From Virgibacillus sp. LDC-1 (lineage in GTDB: Bacteria > Bacillota > Bacilli > Bacillales > Amphibacillaceae), in NCBI RefSeq assembly GCF_030137545.1, contig NZ_JARUVL010000016.1, positions 1-62,344 of the forward strand: DNA of 62,344 nucleotides, given 5' to 3'. A model generated the notes under the pieces. That model had not been told where the DNA came from. It ran no database searches and worked only from the letters and a program-made list of their open reading frames with translations. Below are positions 28,519 through 37,612 of the stretch, in pieces (the first letter of the stretch is position 1; every line of letters starts with the position of its first letter). The position numbers and the translations under genes are program-made.

Positions 28519-28536
28519 TTGTGAAATGGTGAGCAT
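28519..28536. promoter_or_regulatory. Weak Rex-like site in the adhE leader
   Basis: TTGTGAAATGGTGAGCAT shares 12 of 18 positions with the Bacillus Rex consensus TTGTGAAATATTTCACAA. It resembles the better site at 28604 (TGTGAAAT-NN-TGAGCA). Confidence 0.3.
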
Positions 28537-28603
28537 AAATAAAAACGTTCTATAACTTACACCTATATTATATAAAGGTTTATTTGTTATTTCCATTAAT
28601 TTT

Positions 28604-28621
28604 ATGTGAAATATTGAGCAA
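28604..28621. promoter_or_regulatory. Rex-like operator upstream of adhE
   Basis: ATGTGAAATATTGAGCAA shares 14 of 18 positions with the Rex consensus. Rex senses the NADH/NAD ratio and commonly represses adhE in Firmicutes. A CRP/FNR-type reading of the half-site TGTGA is the alternative. Confidence 0.4.
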
Positions 28622-28629
28622 TCTTTTAT

Positions 28630-28665
28630 TTGGAAGCGTTTGAAAGGATTAAAGAAACGCTTCCA
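28630..28665. promoter_or_regulatory. cre-like site within an 11-bp inverted repeat
   Basis: TTGGAAGCGTTTGAAA at 28630-28645 matches the CcpA cre consensus with one mismatch. It forms one arm of a perfect inverted repeat (TGGAAGCGTTT, 13 bases, AAACGCTTCCA). It lies between the stop of the phosphotransferase gene and adhE, about 130 bp before the adhE start. Confidence 0.45.
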
Positions 28666-28737
28666 TTGTTGATAGAATAGGATTGTGGATAAAATGTGAA
28701 CAACTAAAATTCGTAGTGGTCAAATACATCGTTAAAA

Positions 28738-29667
28738 TTATGCTTTTTTAAGTGAATAAGCTTCCATGTTTTGCAAAAGGTGGAGTAAGCTTTGAAATAG
28801 CTTTTGCTGGGCATGATTTTCCCAATCTTCCTCATATGCTGCCATTAACCACATCACTTCATCCAGAAAAATATGCTTTAAGGCGATTGACCATTGCTCT
28901 ACTTCTCGTTCCGTTAGTTGAACCGACTGCTGATACCCATTTAGAAATACGTTCCATTCGTTCGGTGTAAAAACCCTGTCAGGAGCTGTGGATAATTCAT
29001 TGTGAAAAAGGAGTAAAGAAAGCGCAAGATCAAATATGCGCGGAATCCATGTTGCATTATCGGGGTCAATGACATAAGGCTTCGGTGTGTAGATGAGATT
29101 ATTCGCCTTATAATCATATGGAGATGCAACGGATAGCAGCGTGCACGTCTTTAATTGTTCTTGCTGTGTAACTGCTTCAAGCAAAACCTTATGTAAAAAC
29201 GCTAGGTCAAAAGGGAGCCCCTTCTTTTCCACATGCTGGCTAATTTTTTGTATGCTTTCCTCTACTTCTTCCAGGGTAAAATCAAAAACATCATATGTAT
29301 CTAACAGATAGGTGTTTTCTTTCGGTGACAGTGCATGGATTTTTCCAAGCAAGCTACCGGCATCTCTTATTTGATGTATGGTACCACGATACGTTTCTCC
29401 AGATATAAATGGATAAACAACATATACTTCTTTCTCGTCTACCTGCTGTGGATTAGCAGTAGGAAGCGAAACTGGAATAACAATATCAATCCCATGCTTA
29501 TGGAGAAAAGTTGTGAAGTTCATTAATCGTGTTGCACGCGATAATGGTGCTTGTGTTCGCTTCACAATATATTGATTTATTCGGTAAACAGGTGAGAATG
29601 GATAAATACTTTTCGGTTCCTCGTCGAGCTCGAAGCCAAATTGTCTTATACGTGCGATTTCACTCAT
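28738..29667 (-). CDS. Aminoglycoside phosphotransferase-like kinase
   Basis: A 309-residue protein of the APH/choline kinase fold. A lysine follows in the Y-I-V-K-R strand, the catalytic loop reads Y-D-Y-K-A-N-N-L-I (in place of H-G-D-x-x-x-x-N) and the metal-binding aspartate is in V-I-D-P-D. Bacillaceae carry several such kinases, some in spore coat clusters, and a drug is not necessarily the substrate. I start at the ATG at 29667 behind GGAGGAGG; the frame extends upstream to 29745 through that site. Confidence 0.7.
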   Translation of the reverse strand: MSEIARIRQFGFELDEEPKSIYPFSPVYRINQYIVKRTQAPLSRATRLMNFTTFLHKHGIDIVIPVSLPTANPQQVDEKEVYVVYPFISGETYRGTIHQIRDAGSLLGKIHALSPKENTYLLDTYDVFDFTLEEVEESIQKISQHVEKKGLPFDLAFLHKVLLEAVTQQEQLKTCTLLSVASPYDYKANNLIYTPKPYVIDPDNATWIPRIFDLALSLLLFHNELSTAPDRVFTPNEWNVFLNGYQQSVQLTEREVEQWSIALKHIFLDEVMWLMAAYEEDWENHAQQKLFQSLLHLLQNMEAYSLKKA

Positions 29668-29772
29668 AACAAAGCCTCCTCCGTTTATACAACCATAAGA
29701 AACTAGTATTAAGAAAATAGTAGCAGTAATCACAACGACCAACAAGGTGAAACCGTATAAATGTATAGAAAA

Positions 29773-29812
29773 GAGCAGTCCACATCTATTAAAAGATGAG
29801 GAACTGCCCTTA
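29773..29812 (-). terminator. Rho-independent terminator of the MMPL gene
   Basis: On the minus strand a stem built from GGCAGT, TCATCT and their complements ends in CTGCTC followed by TTTT. Confidence 0.65.
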
Positions 29813-29819
29813 AAAGCGT

Positions 29820-32027
29820 TTATTTGCTGTGCTTTATGCTATTCTTTTGCTTTGATTTTGGCTTTGTTAATAGCAAAATCGACGGGAAGAACATTCCACG
29901 AATAATGAACGTATCAAGTAGAATACCAAATGCCATGGTAAAGCCAAATAGGAATAACTCCTGTAACGGCTGTGTCATTAAGACGGCAAAGGTAGCTGCT
30001 AATATTAGTCCTGCTGAGGAGATGACTCCTCCCGTTAAGCGAATCCCTTCAGCTACTGCTTCATTCCAAGGGAGTTCATTTGCTTTTTCTTTAATTCTAG
30101 ATACGAGCATTATATTGTAATCAATCCCCAAAGCGATCATAAAGACAAAGGTATACACCGGCAAGCGATAACTAATCGACGTATAGCCTAACCAATGTTC
30201 GAACATCCACCAGCTAAATCCTAGTGTTGCAACATAGGATAATAGAATACTGCCAACCATGAGAATCGGATACAAGAAGGAGCGGGTTTGGAAGCCTAAT
30301 ACAATGGTGATAAAAGCGATGACCATCGAAAAGAGAACAATGGTATCACGTGTATTCATATCTCGGACATCAAGCTGTGTAGCTGTTTGACCACTATAAT
30401 GTAATTCAAAGTGATTAGATAATCCGCTTGCTTCTAATAATGTTTCTTCTTTATCCCGAAGTTGTTCCAGTGTTTGCAACGCCTTCGGCTCATATGGATT
30501 GCTTTCTAAGGTTAGCTCTAGCTTTACAGCATTCCCATCTTCGGATAAAAAGTTGTTCGGCAATGCTTTTTCTCCTTGAATAATCGCTGGTTCTAAATCG
30601 GGAGAAACCTTACTTACATTATTTTCTGCTGCTAGTTTTTCAACTAGCTTAGAAACACGTTGCAAAAATGTCGAATCGGCATCAATGCTATCCTCTGTTT
30701 TTAAAATAATTGTAACAGGTGCTAATTCTCCCGCAGGATAATGGTTTTCTAGTAATTCAAACCCTTGACGGGAAGACATGTCATCTGGGAATGACTTTAA
30801 TATATTAAAAGAATAGTTCATTGTTGGGACTTGAAAAGCTCCAATTAAGAGAACAATTAAAAGAGAGCCCGCGAGAAATGCTGGATGTTTTTTAACGAAT
30901 TGTCCGATCATTCCCCAAAACTTATGCTCTTTTTCTTGTTCGTTATTAACCTTTGGAATAAATGGCCAAAAGGCTTTTCGTCCCATTAAAGCAAAAATAC
31001 TCGGAATGAGCGTTATTCCAGCGATCAAAATGATAACTACAGCGATAGAAAATACTGGCGCAAAAGCATGATACGGTTCAAATATTGTAGCAAACAAAGT
31101 AAGCATTGCTAGGAAGATTGTTCCCCCACTAAAGAAGATAGGTTCCGCAACATGATACATTGCTTGAGACATCGAATCATACTTCGACTCTATTTGCGAG
31201 AGCTTTTCTCGATATCTTGAAAAGACAAATAAGCTATAATCGGTTAATACGGCAAAAAGTAGTACAAGCATAATAGAAACAGCAGAGCTGTCCACTGCAA
31301 ACCACTCAAATTTTCCTGCCATTCCTAGTATTCGATCAACAACACCATATACTAATCCAGCGATGATAAGCGGAGTAATCGCTAGAAGTGGTGAGCGATA
31401 AATCAATATTAATAGGATAAATATTAATACTACTGTTGCTGCCATTAAAACAAAGTCACCGTTTTTAAATAATGTAATCGTATCCGCAGAAATACCAGCT
31501 GGTCCAGTAATCTCAAATTGCATGTGATCCAGCCCTAGTCCAGTAACCTGATCTGATATTCGTGTTAAGGTGTCATGGGTTTCATCGGTTGAGATTCCTT
31601 CCTTTAACGTTACATTGAAAAGAAGCGTTGTTTTGTCTTCTGAAAATAATTGCGCTTGCACATGCTCAGGGAATTTGTGATATGGGAGTGCCTTTGCAAC
31701 ATTTTCTGGCTTGTTTTCAGAGGCAAACCATTGACTAAGCTGATTAAATTTTTCCTTATCTGTTTCTGAAAATGTCTCTTTTTTGTGAAATACGAGCAAG
31801 GCAGTTAGTCCATCCTTGGATGGAAACTGTTCTTTTTCCAATTGTTGTGCGATTTCTGATGGGGTGTTTCCTGCTATACTTCCTTCCGTACTATTTGATT
31901 CATAATCTTTTGCAGACGGGGCTAAAACCGTAAATAAAAGGACAGCCATTATCCAGGCAATAAGTGTTACCTTTGCTCCTTTTCTGCTACTCGTATATGC
32001 GACAATGTTACGAATAAATGTAAGCAT
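29820..32027 (-). CDS. MMPL/RND-family exporter
   Basis: A 735-residue membrane protein with the RND layout: one helix, a large extracellular domain (residues 35-190), a block of helices (190-395), a second extracellular domain (410-560) and a second helix block. The internal duplication and the L-L-F-A-V-L-T-D-Y-S-L-F motif with its conserved Asp-Tyr pair, echoed as A-L-G-I-D-Y-N in the second half, are typical of MMPL proteins such as B. subtilis YdfJ. It probably exports lipids or amphiphiles by proton coupling. No adjacent regulator is visible. Confidence 0.85.
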   Translation of the reverse strand: MLTFIRNIVAYTSSRKGAKVTLIAWIMAVLLFTVLAPSAKDYESNSTEGSIAGNTPSEIAQQLEKEQFPSKDGLTALLVFHKKETFSETDKEKFNQLSQWFASENKPENVAKALPYHKFPEHVQAQLFSEDKTTLLFNVTLKEGISTDETHDTLTRISDQVTGLGLDHMQFEITGPAGISADTITLFKNGDFVLMAATVVLIFILLILIYRSPLLAITPLIIAGLVYGVVDRILGMAGKFEWFAVDSSAVSIMLVLLFAVLTDYSLFVFSRYREKLSQIESKYDSMSQAMYHVAEPIFFSGGTIFLAMLTLFATIFEPYHAFAPVFSIAVVIILIAGITLIPSIFALMGRKAFWPFIPKVNNEQEKEHKFWGMIGQFVKKHPAFLAGSLLIVLLIGAFQVPTMNYSFNILKSFPDDMSSRQGFELLENHYPAGELAPVTIILKTEDSIDADSTFLQRVSKLVEKLAAENNVSKVSPDLEPAIIQGEKALPNNFLSEDGNAVKLELTLESNPYEPKALQTLEQLRDKEETLLEASGLSNHFELHYSGQTATQLDVRDMNTRDTIVLFSMVIAFITIVLGFQTRSFLYPILMVGSILLSYVATLGFSWWMFEHWLGYTSISYRLPVYTFVFMIALGIDYNIMLVSRIKEKANELPWNEAVAEGIRLTGGVISSAGLILAATFAVLMTQPLQELFLFGFTMAFGILLDTFIIRGMFFPSILLLTKPKSKQKNSIKHSK

Positions 32028-32175
32028 CGTAATTCATCTCCTTCTTATTCAATGCTCTTATTTTAAGTGTTGAATATGAACAGAAGATGAATAGGATGTT
32101 TCAAAAAAGTTTGTATGAGGCGCTTTTAGGCTAGCTTTTTGTGGTAAGCTAGAAGGAAAGAATAAAGGGGTTTTC

Positions 32176-32778
32176 ATGATGATTATATGGTTGAATGGCA
32201 CCTTTGGCGTTGGCAAAACGACGCTTGCATTTGAATTAAAGAGGCGCTTGGACCAGGCAATTGTTTATGATCCAGAGCATTTCGGTGCTGTTTTCATGGC
32301 GAATATACCGAGAGTTATGGCAGAAGCTGACTTTCAAGATTATTCGCTCTGGCGTGAGGCGAATTACAAGCTGTTGCACCATATATCAGAGACGTATAAT
32401 GGTCCCATTATCGTCCCAATGACATTGACAAACCCATCATATTTTAATGAGATCATAGGAAAACTAAGACGTGATGGAAGAAACGTTCACCACTTTGCAT
32501 TAATGGCATCTCCGCAAACAATAGCGAAACGATTACGAAAACGGCTGGAAGGCAGTCGGAGCTGGAGTTATCGACAAATGCAGGGGAGACTGCAAAGCTT
32601 ACAAGACACGCAGTTTGGCATCCATCTTTTAACCGATGGGAAAACCGTTGATGATTTAGTAGAAACGATTGCTTCCCGATGTGAGCTTTCGTTATTGCCA
32701 GATAAACGTACAATATGGAGAAAAAAGTGGGACTATATCAGCATACAAATGAAAGAGAGATTGGTTTGGATAAAATGA
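32176..32778 (+). CDS. tmrB: TmrB-like P-loop protein (tunicamycin resistance)
   Basis: A 200-residue ATP-binding protein. It matches B. subtilis TmrB in length and order: Walker A G-T-F-G-V-G-K-T-T at residues 8-16, the V-Y-D-P-E segment, F-Q-x-Y-x-L-W-R, I-V-P-M-T, and H-F-x-L-M-A-S-x-x-T. TmrB gives tunicamycin resistance when overproduced, probably by binding the drug at the membrane. Its stop overlaps the next start (ATGA), so the two genes form an operon. Confidence 0.8.
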   Translation: MMIIWLNGTFGVGKTTLAFELKRRLDQAIVYDPEHFGAVFMANIPRVMAEADFQDYSLWREANYKLLHHISETYNGPIIVPMTLTNPSYFNEIIGKLRRDGRNVHHFALMASPQTIAKRLRKRLEGSRSWSYRQMQGRLQSLQDTQFGIHLLTDGKTVDDLVETIASRCELSLLPDKRTIWRKKWDYISIQMKERLVWIK

Positions 32779-33974
32779 ATAGAGCGATTATCGAAGTAAC
32801 CGTAAAAAATAAATATGAAAAATCCTTTCAAAAAGGATATCCATTAATACATAAGGACGCAATTGTTGAGAATGAGCTAGAAGGCAAAGAGGGAGCGATC
32901 CTTCATTTGAAATCGGCACATGGAAAGTGGATTGCGAAGGGATACTATGGGATTCAAAACAAAGGTATAGGTTGGGCATTAACAATCGATCAACAGGTGG
33001 ACATTGATGTGTCTTTTTTTAAGCAAAAGCTAGAAAAGGCCTTGTCCAAGCGAAAGTCATTTTTCACAGATCCGAATACGACTGCTTTTCGCGTTTTTAA
33101 TGGAGAAGGCGATGGTATCGGTGGTCTCACGATTGATTATTTTGATGGCTGTTATTTAATGCAATGGTATAGCCTTGGAATTTATTCATATAAGGAAGAA
33201 GTACTAGAGGCATTCGAACAGGTTGTCGATTATCAAGCAATTTATGAGAAAAAGAGGTTTGATCATAAAGGACAATATATTGAAGATGATGATTTCGTAA
33301 AAGGAACACGTCCTACCTTCCCAATCATCGTGAAGGAAAACGGCATGCACTATGCGGTGTATTTAAATGATGGTGCCATGGTTGGCATATTTTTAGATCA
33401 ACGTGAGGTTCGCCAAGCGATTCGAGAAAAGTATGCAAACGGAAAGCATGTGCTAAATACATTTTCATATACAGGAGCTTTTTCGGTAGCGGCTGCACTT
33501 GGTGGGGCTCGAAAAACGACTAGTGTTGATTTAGCAAAGCGAAGCAAGCCGAAAACCGTTGAACAATTTGAAGTTAACGGAATTGATGTTGCAGCGCAGG
33601 ATATTGTTGTCATGGACGTATTTGATTACTTTAAATATGCCAAACGGAAAGGCTTCACCTTCGATATGATAATCCTAGATCCGCCAAGCTTTGCCCGATC
33701 GAAAAAACGAACATTTTCAACTGCAAAGGATTATCCGATGCTATTGAAAGAAGCAGTTGCTATCTTAGAGGAGGATGGCTTCATTGTTGCATCCACAAAC
33801 AATGCCTCTTTTGGAATGAATAAATTCAAAGGGTTTATCGAGAAGGCGTTTCGCGAGATGAATGCTTCTTATAAGATTTTGGAGGAATTTTCCCTTCCTG
33901 CTGACTTCCAAACGATCTCAGCTTATCCAGAAGGAAACTATTTAAAGGTTGTCATCCTTCAGAGAACATCATGA
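32775..33974 (+). CDS. Class I SAM-dependent rRNA methyltransferase (RlmI/YwbD-like)
   Basis: A 399-residue protein: an N-terminal PUA domain (residues 1-75), a linker domain and a Rossmann methyltransferase domain with N-T-F-S-Y-T-G-A-F-S-V-A-A as the SAM-binding loop and L-D-P-P-S-F-A-R-S as the catalytic motif. RlmI makes m5C1962 in E. coli 23S rRNA; the site here is not known. I start at the ATG at 32775, overlapping the tmrB stop by four bases; the frame extends back to 32715. A terminator follows. Confidence 0.82.
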   Translation: MNRAIIEVTVKNKYEKSFQKGYPLIHKDAIVENELEGKEGAILHLKSAHGKWIAKGYYGIQNKGIGWALTIDQQVDIDVSFFKQKLEKALSKRKSFFTDPNTTAFRVFNGEGDGIGGLTIDYFDGCYLMQWYSLGIYSYKEEVLEAFEQVVDYQAIYEKKRFDHKGQYIEDDDFVKGTRPTFPIIVKENGMHYAVYLNDGAMVGIFLDQREVRQAIREKYANGKHVLNTFSYTGAFSVAAALGGARKTTSVDLAKRSKPKTVEQFEVNGIDVAAQDIVVMDVFDYFKYAKRKGFTFDMIILDPPSFARSKKRTFSTAKDYPMLLKEAVAILEEDGFIVASTNNASFGMNKFKGFIEKAFREMNASYKILEEFSLPADFQTISAYPEGNYLKVVILQRTS

Positions 33975-34002
33975 CTAGGCATAGATAAAGAAATATTATT
34001 CA

Positions 34003-34035
34003 AAACTACCCATTTAATAAAGTGGGTAGTTTTTT
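34003..34035 (+). terminator. Rho-independent terminator
   Basis: AAACTACCCA pairs with TGGGTAGTTT (10 bp, loop of 10) followed by TTTTT. It ends the tmrB-methyltransferase operon. Confidence 0.85.
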
Positions 34036-34320
34036 GTGGTTGTAGGTATGATCCTGATAGATGGAACAAGGATTGTGAAAAAGAGAAATCTAATTGCCTT
34101 AGAGCGGTGAATTTACTTCCTGATTTTTTTCAAGCGTTTATTAATCTCTGCACTATATCATGTATTAACTTACATTATGATACGTTTAATGCTGAACAGC
34201 CCTACCCTCCTAGGCCACGTCTTTTTCCAATCTAGTGGGCTTTTATTTGCTACATGGTACCGGGACAAATTCACAATGAATAACATGATAGGTAGATATG
34301 TAAGATTGGGAGGGAAGGAT

Positions 34321-35733
34321 ATGAAAATACATGTAGTGAAGCGTGGCGATATACTTTGGCGAATTGCCCAGCAATATAATGCGGATTTAAACGAGATTGT
34401 ATTAGCAAATGAAATCAAGGATCCAAGTGCACTTGTTGTTGGGCAAGCATTAGTTATTCCAGAGCGAGGGCGGGAATATGTTGTGCAGGCTGGCGATAGC
34501 TTGGAGGAGATTTCAAGACGGTTAAACATACCAGTTGAATCCCTTGCTAGCGTAAATAATATTACAAATCCATCTTTAATTTATATTGGGGAAGTTTTGC
34601 AATTGCCTTATACCACTCATCAAGTTCAGCCAGGGGAGTCATTGTGGCAAATTGCCAAACGGTATGGGATTACGGTTAATGAGCTCGCTGCCGTAAATGG
34701 AATAGCTAATCCATCACTTATTAATCAAGGGCAAATGCTGCGAATTCCTTTGCCAAAAAAGCCGACGAAGGAGGTCAACGCATACACAACTGAGATTAAT
34801 GAGCAAGGGGCAGAGGAAGTGCTCGTATTAGGAAGAAATTTCACGTATTTATCTCCATTTATGCACCGGGTAAAGGAAGATGGAACAATTAGTGCACTTC
34901 AGGATACAACGATTTTAGATGCAGCACGAACTACAAAGGTATCGCCGCTTTTAGTGATTACTAATTTCAAAAATCGAAAATTCGATTCGGATTTAGCAGC
35001 TGCAGTTCTTCGTAACGCAGATGTTCAAGATAAACTCCTTACAAATATCGTTTCAACGATGAAAGGGAAAGGCTATCGTGGCTTGAATATCGACTTTGAA
35101 TATGTATACCCAGAGGATCGAGAAAACTACAATGCTTTTTTACGAAAGACCGTTTCTCGGTTGCATCCAGAAGGATTTACAGTTTCAACAGCATTAGCCC
35201 CAAAGGAGCGCGGAGAGCAACAAGGCTTATTGTATGAAGCACATGACTATAAAGCACAAGGACAAATAGTAGATTTTATCATTTTAATGACCTATGAGTG
35301 GGGGTGGGCAGGAGGAGAACCGCGAGCCATTGCACCACTTAATAAGGTAAAGGATATTCTTGATTATGCAGTAACAGTAATTCCGCGAGATAAAGTAGTT
35401 GTAGGTATGCCACTGTATGGCCGTGATTGGAAAATCCCATGGGTACAAGGAACCTTTGCCACTTCAGTTAGTCCACAGCAGGCAGTACAGCTTGCTCTAA
35501 AATATGGAGCAGCGATTCAATATGATATGGTGGCACAATCTCCGTTTTTCCGCTATACAGATGAAAATGGACAACAGCATGAAGTATGGTTTGAGGATGC
35601 AAGAAGCATGGCAGCGAAATATAAGTTGGTGCAGGATTATGGCTTGCGAGGTGTTAGTTATTGGGTGCTAGGCAATGACTTTCCACAAAATTGGGCCGTG
35701 CTTCGTGACCACTTTACGATTAAAAAAATATAA
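34321..35733 (+). CDS. LysM-GH18 spore peptidoglycan glucosaminidase (SleL/YaaH-like)
   Basis: A 470-residue enzyme with three LysM modules (about residues 2-46, 50-94 and 97-143) and a GH18 catalytic domain (150-465) whose active strand reads G-L-N-I-D-F-E-Y with the catalytic glutamate. SleL and YaaH, cortex-lytic or spore-coat glucosaminidases acting at germination, have the same layout but usually two LysM modules. There is no signal peptide, as expected for a protein assembled on the forespore from the mother cell. I start at the ATG at 34321 behind GGGAGGGAAGG; the frame extends upstream to 34177. Confidence 0.85.
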   Translation: MKIHVVKRGDILWRIAQQYNADLNEIVLANEIKDPSALVVGQALVIPERGREYVVQAGDSLEEISRRLNIPVESLASVNNITNPSLIYIGEVLQLPYTTHQVQPGESLWQIAKRYGITVNELAAVNGIANPSLINQGQMLRIPLPKKPTKEVNAYTTEINEQGAEEVLVLGRNFTYLSPFMHRVKEDGTISALQDTTILDAARTTKVSPLLVITNFKNRKFDSDLAAAVLRNADVQDKLLTNIVSTMKGKGYRGLNIDFEYVYPEDRENYNAFLRKTVSRLHPEGFTVSTALAPKERGEQQGLLYEAHDYKAQGQIVDFIILMTYEWGWAGGEPRAIAPLNKVKDILDYAVTVIPRDKVVVGMPLYGRDWKIPWVQGTFATSVSPQQAVQLALKYGAAIQYDMVAQSPFFRYTDENGQQHEVWFEDARSMAAKYKLVQDYGLRGVSYWVLGNDFPQNWAVLRDHFTIKKI

Positions 35734-35744
35734 CACGCATTCAA

Positions 35745-35778
35745 AACATCTTTGGCCTTGAATCAAAGGTGTTTTTTT
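35745..35778 (+). terminator. Rho-independent terminator of the sleL-like gene
   Basis: AACATCTTTG pairs with CAAAGGTGTT (one G-T pair) and is followed by seven T. Confidence 0.85.
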
Positions 35779-35944
35779 GCTACATCTAATGTTAGGAAAA
35801 AGGAGTTGCGTGTATTTTTGTCGAAGTTCCTTAAAGAAGGAAAAGCATATGAAGCGGGCAGAAATAGTATAGAAAAGTAACAATTTATGTAGAATAAGAT
35901 CCCTTATGTTACAATAAATAATGGAACAAAAATTAAATAATCGC

Positions 35945-36150
35945 CACATGGTGACCTTGCTTGCAAGGTTGAAAAGGGAAGCTGGTGTGAGTCCAGCGCG
36001 GTCCCGCCACTGTAATGTGAAGAATCGACTTGTATACACCACTGATTTCATTAGAAATTGGGAAGGTAAGCGATTCGTTGAAGCAGAGCCAGGAAACCTG
36101 CCATGCGGAAGGACATTTTTTCCTACGGGAGATAGGAGGGTGTGACGAAA
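35945..36150 (+). ncRNA. Cobalamin riboswitch
   Basis: The aptamer hallmarks are all present in order: GGTGACC at the start, AAAAGGGAAGCTGGTG, the core GTCCAGCGCGGTCCCGCCAC, a second CCACTG, GGGAAGG, and the B12 box AGCCAGGAAACCTGCC ending near 36103. A further hairpin (CGAAAT...ATTTCG) spans about 36145-36182. In other genomes these elements precede cobalamin synthesis or uptake genes; here the next gene is an acyl-CoA thioesterase. Confidence 0.92.
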
Positions 36151-36191
36151 TGATGCATGTTAGGATACATGTGTATTTCGACTAGGCCGAA

Positions 36192-36226
36192 AACCTTCTA
36201 TATCATCTTAGAAAGGTTCTTTTTTT
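36192..36226 (+). terminator. Terminator of the cobalamin riboswitch leader
   Basis: AACCTTCTA pairs with TAGAAAGGTT (one bulge) and is followed by CTTTTTTT. Its position right after the aptamer makes it the expected expression platform: read-through only without cobalamin. Confidence 0.8.
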
Positions 36227-36351
36227 ATTCCCCATGAGCCTGCTACTTAAGTGAGGGTCAAGTTGCACGTTGCATGTTGTGCTCAACGAACAATTAGTGT
36301 GGGATAGAAGAATCACCGCGGGTTGAAGCTTCACTATAGGGAGGAAACGGA

Positions 36352-36855
36352 GTGCAGAAGAAAACAATAAGTGAAACAAAAACAGTGCAAACGCGATTAG
36401 TTTTGCCGCCAGATACAAATCATTTGGATACTATTTTTGGTGGGAAGGTGCTAGCATATATCGATGAAATTGCAGCATTAACAGCAATGAAGCACGCAAA
36501 GAGTGCGGTTGTTACAGCTTCTATTGATTCGGTTGATTTTCTCTCATCCGCTAAGGCAGGAGATTCATTAACCTTGGAAGCCTATGTAACCTATACAGGA
36601 ACAAGTTCTATGGAGGTCTATGTAAAAGTAGTTGCACAGGATTTAATTAAGCATGAGGAAAAGCTTACTACCGAATCATTCCTAACAATGGTAGCTGTGA
36701 ATGAAGCGGGGAGGCCAATTCCGGTTCCAAAGGTATATCCAACTACACCTGAAGAACAGCAGCTTTATGATTCTGCACCATCTCGGAAAAAGCATCGCGA
36801 AAAGCGTGTAGCGATGCGACAACAGCGTCAAACAATGCAGGTAAGCAATACGTAA
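36352..36855 (+). CDS. Acyl-CoA thioesterase (hotdog fold, YkhA-like)
   Basis: A 167-residue hotdog thioesterase that hydrolyses acyl-CoA. The family signature L-P-P-D-T-N-H-L-D-T-I-F-G-G-K-V-L is complete, including the active-site Asn-His region, and the F-L-T-M-V-A strand is conserved. It starts at the GTG at 36352 behind GGGAGGAAACG. It lies about 125 bp beyond the riboswitch terminator; whether it is under B12 control is uncertain. A charged C-terminal tail (K-K-H-R-E-K-R) is usual in Bacillus homologues. Confidence 0.87.
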   Translation: MQKKTISETKTVQTRLVLPPDTNHLDTIFGGKVLAYIDEIAALTAMKHAKSAVVTASIDSVDFLSSAKAGDSLTLEAYVTYTGTSSMEVYVKVVAQDLIKHEEKLTTESFLTMVAVNEAGRPIPVPKVYPTTPEEQQLYDSAPSRKKHREKRVAMRQQRQTMQVSNT

Positions 36856-36978
36856 ATGAAAAGAAGAGACGATTAGAGCAGGAGGCAATGTTAGCAAATA
36901 TTGCTGTAAGACGGAAAAAAGCAAGCGCTTTGTTCCGTTTTTTCCTGCTCTTTTGTGTGCGCTTGCAAAGGGATGTGC

Positions 36979-37428
36979 CTATGCTTTAGCCCTTTGGACG
37001 GTTTGCAGGAGTAAGACGGTGAATTTTTCCCGATCCTCCTCTGTAAAAGGCTTAGGACCTTTTGTACGTTGGCCTGCGCGTCTCGATTTTGCACTTAAGT
37101 GCCGTGTTTGAAGCAGTCGATCGATGTTATTTTGTGTGTAAGCAAATCCTTTATGGTGAAGGACATGGCATCCTTTTCCTAGTCCAAGCGAGGCAAGTCC
37201 GTAATCCTGTGTAATTATAATATCGTTTTTTGATACGAGTTGAATGATGCGATAGTCAGCAGCATCTGCCCCGTGATCGACATAAACTGTTTTTACCCCA
37301 TCTGGATCCTCTTCATGTGAAAAGTGATTAAAGCTCTTCACGAGAATTACTGGAATAGCTTCTTGTTGCCCGATTGTTATCACAATATCCTTTACAGGAC
37401 TTGCATCTGCATCTACATATATATTCAT
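36979..37428 (-). CDS. YaiI/YqxD family protein (DUF188)
   Basis: A 149-residue protein of the YaiI/YqxD family with its start motif [10 protein letters not shown], the acidic D-H-G-A-D-A-A-D-Y stretch, T-Q-D-Y-G-L-A and the [11 protein letters not shown] motif. The acidic residues and fold prediction suggest a PIN-like nuclease, but no activity is established. In B. subtilis the yqxD gene lies near dnaG and sigA, so the location here is different. It faces the thioesterase gene convergently. Confidence 0.85.
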   Translation of the reverse strand: MNIYVDADASPVKDIVITIGQQEAIPVILVKSFNHFSHEEDPDGVKTVYVDHGADAADYRIIQLVSKNDIIITQDYGLASLGLGKGCHVLHHKGFAYTQNNIDRLLQTRHLSAKSRRAGQRTKGPKPFTEEDREKFTVLLLQTVQRAKA

Positions 37429-37612
37429 TTCTGATTCTCCTCAAATAATATTTCGAATATCTCATATAATAAGTTAGAAAAAATAGTGTCCATCCTTGCT
37501 GGAAATTGTTGGACAGCGTAAATATTGCTACAATAATCATAAATCAAGTGTTAGCTTTTTTCGATTAATAACAGACTGGATTCTATTATTATTAGATGAA
37601 AGAAGGGGTAAC

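Noticed and set aside
28631-28665. Terminator of the phosphotransferase-like gene.
   Set aside because: The stem is good, but on the minus strand it is followed by an A-rich stretch rather than a T tract, and it contains a cre-like site.
35921-36145. 74-codon frame over the cobalamin riboswitch.
   Set aside because: The sequence is fully explained by the conserved aptamer, and the frame has no ribosome binding site.
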